Shown in pieces: positions 62,357 to 64,000 of a DNA stretch of 64,000 nucleotides (the first letter of the stretch is position 1; each line of letters starts with the position of its first letter). The notes beneath the pieces are model-generated. The model did no database searches, was not told where the DNA came from, and saw only the letters and a list, made by a program, of their open reading frames with translations. Location: positions 496,001-560,000 of the forward strand of contig JACKPA010000001.1 of assembly GCA_024233865.1 (NCBI GenBank), read 5' to 3'. A program made the position numbers and the translations under genes. The stretch comes from Leptospiraceae bacterium (lineage in GTDB: Bacteria; Spirochaetota; Leptospiria; Leptospirales; Leptospiraceae).

Positions 62357-63580
62357 ATGTCTTCTGAACCGTTTATACCCCATAATTTTAACTATCCCTA
62401 TATGTGGCTGATAGACTTTTCTCTCACAACTCTTTTAAGGACCGTTCATAACATCAGAGAAGTTCATATTAGCGAATCGGATAAGGAATTATTGCGTTCT
62501 TTGAATAAAGAAAGGTTGATATACATTTCCAACCATCCTTCTATAAAGGAACCCCCCATAGCATATTATGTCGCTAATAAGATGGGAGCGAGGTTTTGTT
62601 ATCTGGCTGGAAGGGAGATTTTTGACTGGGGAAATGGCTTTGTTGGAGTTGTACTAAAAAATATGGGAACTTATTCTATTTTAGAAGGGACTTTTGATAG
62701 AGAGTCCCTGAAGGCTACCCGAAAAATTCTTTCTTCCGAAAAGGGTAAACTGGCACTTTTTCCCGAAGGGGAGCCGACATCTAATCAAAACGACACTATG
62801 TTTCCTTTTCAACCAGGAGTAGCTCAATTGGCATTTTCAGGTTTGGAGGATACCAAAAAAGTAGAGCCCAATGCCAATATTTTTATTTTACCGGCTTTTG
62901 TTAAATATCGGATGCAGGAAAGTTTGGATGATATGCAAAAGGATATAGAAAAATCCATAGAGCGATTGGAAGAAAAACTGAAGCTAAAGTTACTCCATGG
63001 TTCTTGGGTTGAACGCTTGATTGCCATTGGAGAAGCAGTTTTGTCTGATTTCGAGACAAAATTTTCGATCAAAAGTAATAAAAACGATTCTTTTAATGAT
63101 AGATTTGAAAATTTGAAAAATAGCGTATTGGATCAAATAGCAGATAAGCTTAGTCTCAAGAGATGGAATCTTAAAGACAGCACTGTGGAAAAATTACGAA
63201 AAATTCTTAGTTTGTATGATAGTGTTCACTATACGGATTCACAGAAAAATATCTCTAAGAAAGACGTAGAATGGGCAAGAAACTACTGTCAAAAAGTTTA
63301 TGACTTCATATCCATTGACTCCAATTATATTAAAGAATTACCGTCACCAGAAAGGATTTACGAATGGATATATCGGTTTGAATTGGAATTATTCGGGAGT
63401 TATAAACCACGCCCTATGTATGCGGTTGTAAGATTTGCAAAACCGGTCTCATTAGCTGACCATTATGCAAAATATAAAGAGGATAAAAAAAAGACAATGG
63501 ATACAATTATGTCGAACTTAAGAAAAGAAGTTGAATTTCTAATGGAAGAGGAAATAAAAAAATCGCTTAGGTTAGTATAA
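62357..63580 (+). CDS. PlsC-like 1-acylglycerol-3-phosphate acyltransferase family protein
   Basis: 407 residues. The acyltransferase core has ISNHPSIKEPPIA (NHxxxxE in place of the usual HxxxxD), AGREIFDWGNGFVGVVLKNM, LALFPEGEPTSNQ (the EG motif) and a downstream basic patch. A helical region of about 170 residues follows the core (from about 190), longer than in PlsC alone. It should transfer an acyl chain to a lysolipid or related acceptor at the membrane. It is divergent from ssrA. The Asp-to-Glu change in the catalytic motif leaves activity uncertain. Confidence 0.8.
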   Translation: MSSEPFIPHNFNYPYMWLIDFSLTTLLRTVHNIREVHISESDKELLRSLNKERLIYISNHPSIKEPPIAYYVANKMGARFCYLAGREIFDWGNGFVGVVLKNMGTYSILEGTFDRESLKATRKILSSEKGKLALFPEGEPTSNQNDTMFPFQPGVAQLAFSGLEDTKKVEPNANIFILPAFVKYRMQESLDDMQKDIEKSIERLEEKLKLKLLHGSWVERLIAIGEAVLSDFETKFSIKSNKNDSFNDRFENLKNSVLDQIADKLSLKRWNLKDSTVEKLRKILSLYDSVHYTDSQKNISKKDVEWARNYCQKVYDFISIDSNYIKELPSPERIYEWIYRFELELFGSYKPRPMYAVVRFAKPVSLADHYAKYKEDKKKTMDTIMSNLRKEVEFLMEEEIKKSLRLV

Positions 63581-63633
63581 TGGTTAAAATATCAGCAAGT
63601 GTTGGTAATAATTTATTTAATTTTTAAATTGAC

Positions 63634-63724
63634 GTGAGTTAAGATACGACATTTTGATTTCTTAAAAACCAACTACAAGTTTCGGGTGAACCTCTGTGCT
63701 CACCCTTCCCTGCGTCTAACTCAC
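63634..63724. repeat. Inverted repeat GTGAGTTA...TAACTCAC with internal hairpin
   Basis: Arms GTGAGTTA (63634-63641) and TAACTCAC (63717-63724) enclose a hairpin GGGTGA/TCACCC. Between convergent gene ends. Similar TGAGTTA motifs in TTAA-rich context occur at about 7655 and 47440. Confidence 0.55.
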
Positions 63725-63737
63725 ATTAAAAAATAAC

Positions 63738-64000
63738 CTAAACTTTCAAAGGATTTGGTTTATCTGCATTTATGTTAAATTTCTGAATAGCTTTGCTCAC
63801 TGTAGACTCAGGCAGATGTCCCATATCAGCCAGAGCTTTGAGGGCAGCTATCACAACATAATAACGATCAACTTCAAAAAACTGTCTTAGCTTTTTCCTT
63901 GTGTCACTTCTTCCGTATCCGTCCGCTCCCAAAACAACGTATTTGGCTGGGACATAAGCCCGTATTTGATCAGCATAAACTTTCATATAGTCAGTAGAAG
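63738..64000 (-). CDS. aceE: Pyruvate dehydrogenase E1 component, C-terminal part (cut by window edge)
   Basis: The last 87 residues of a homodimeric (AceE-type) E1: STDYMKVYADQIRAYVPAKY, VLGADGYGRSDTRKKLRQFF, and EVDRYYVVIAALKALADMGH are highly characteristic of the C-terminal domain. The complete enzyme decarboxylates pyruvate and passes acetyl groups to E2 lipoate. The gene runs off the right edge; the E2 and E3 genes are not in view. An internal ATG at 63986 is not the start. Confidence 0.93.
   Translation of the reverse strand, partial: STDYMKVYADQIRAYVPAKYVVLGADGYGRSDTRKKLRQFFEVDRYYVVIAALKALADMGHLPESTVSKAIQKFNINADKPNPLKV

Noticed and set aside
62054..62383. Open frame of 109 codons over the tmRNA gene
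   Set aside because: It runs through ssrA on the same strand; the RNA structure and tag frame explain the sequence.

Overview
The window is AT-rich, densely coded bacterial chromosome. It most resembles a spirochaete of the Leptospira group (Leptospiraceae/Leptospirales). The pointers are a flagellar export gene (fliR) and a chemotaxis receptor, a DUF1577-type PilZ-like protein, kinases with 7TMR-DISM sensors, an AraC regulator with a membrane-embedded sensor half, a bactofilin beside an M23-like protein, and an overall low GC. This placement is inferred from gene content; no rRNA gene is present to confirm it.

Layout. 1-7.6 kb: tail of a hybrid histidine kinase, then a minus-strand run with a TonB-like protein, ubiX-ubiA, a coiled-coil PD-(D/E)XK-like protein, fliR, a DinG-type helicase and a soluble histidine kinase. 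7.7-16.1 kb: secreted endonuclease I, a Ser/Thr kinase fused to a FecR-like domain, a coiled-coil membrane protein, a very large DISM kinase-receiver-PP2C fusion, and a solitary DNA methyltransferase. 16.1-22.6 kb: a plastic stretch with a compact three-gene operon (radical SAM, GNAT, fold-III PLP protein lacking its PLP lysine), remnants of a type IIG restriction enzyme, a POT transporter and cobalamin adenosyltransferase. 22.6-34.3 kb: hydrolase, DUF1577, YkgJ, RlpA, STAS plus an ABC exporter, AraC plus a fatty acid hydroxylase, a hybrid kinase with a pseudo-receiver next to a GGDEF regulator, and ndk. 34.3-39 kb: HEPN/MNT toxin-antitoxin with a homopolymer frameshift, ispA, tlyA, YceI, adenosine deaminase-like. 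39-47.4 kb: type IIG-like methylase, an SNF transporter, a second m6A methyltransferase, ArsA-like ATPase, MscS. 47.5-57.5 kb: DUF3124, FadL-like porin, chemotaxis receptor, EF-hand protein, degenerate M23/bactofilin/YaaR operon, PPK2, TPR protein, rpsA. 57.7-64 kb: gap, a phosphoglycerate kinase homologue that has lost most active-site residues, a CBS protein, tmRNA (ssrA), a PlsC-like acyltransferase and the 3' end of aceE.

The most interesting signals are: (i) palindromic repeats inserted in frame inside genes, in a kinase ATPase domain and in a restriction-methylase; (ii) the radical SAM/GNAT/PLP-fold operon, whose PLP protein has Met in place of the Schiff-base Lys; (iii) the PGK-like pseudoenzyme directly behind gap; (iv) the M23-like protein with lost metal ligands, translationally coupled to a bactofilin; (v) a HEPN toxin interrupted at an A9 tract; (vi) a strong hairpin just upstream of rpsA. 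No CRISPR array, tRNA, rRNA or complete insertion sequence was seen.
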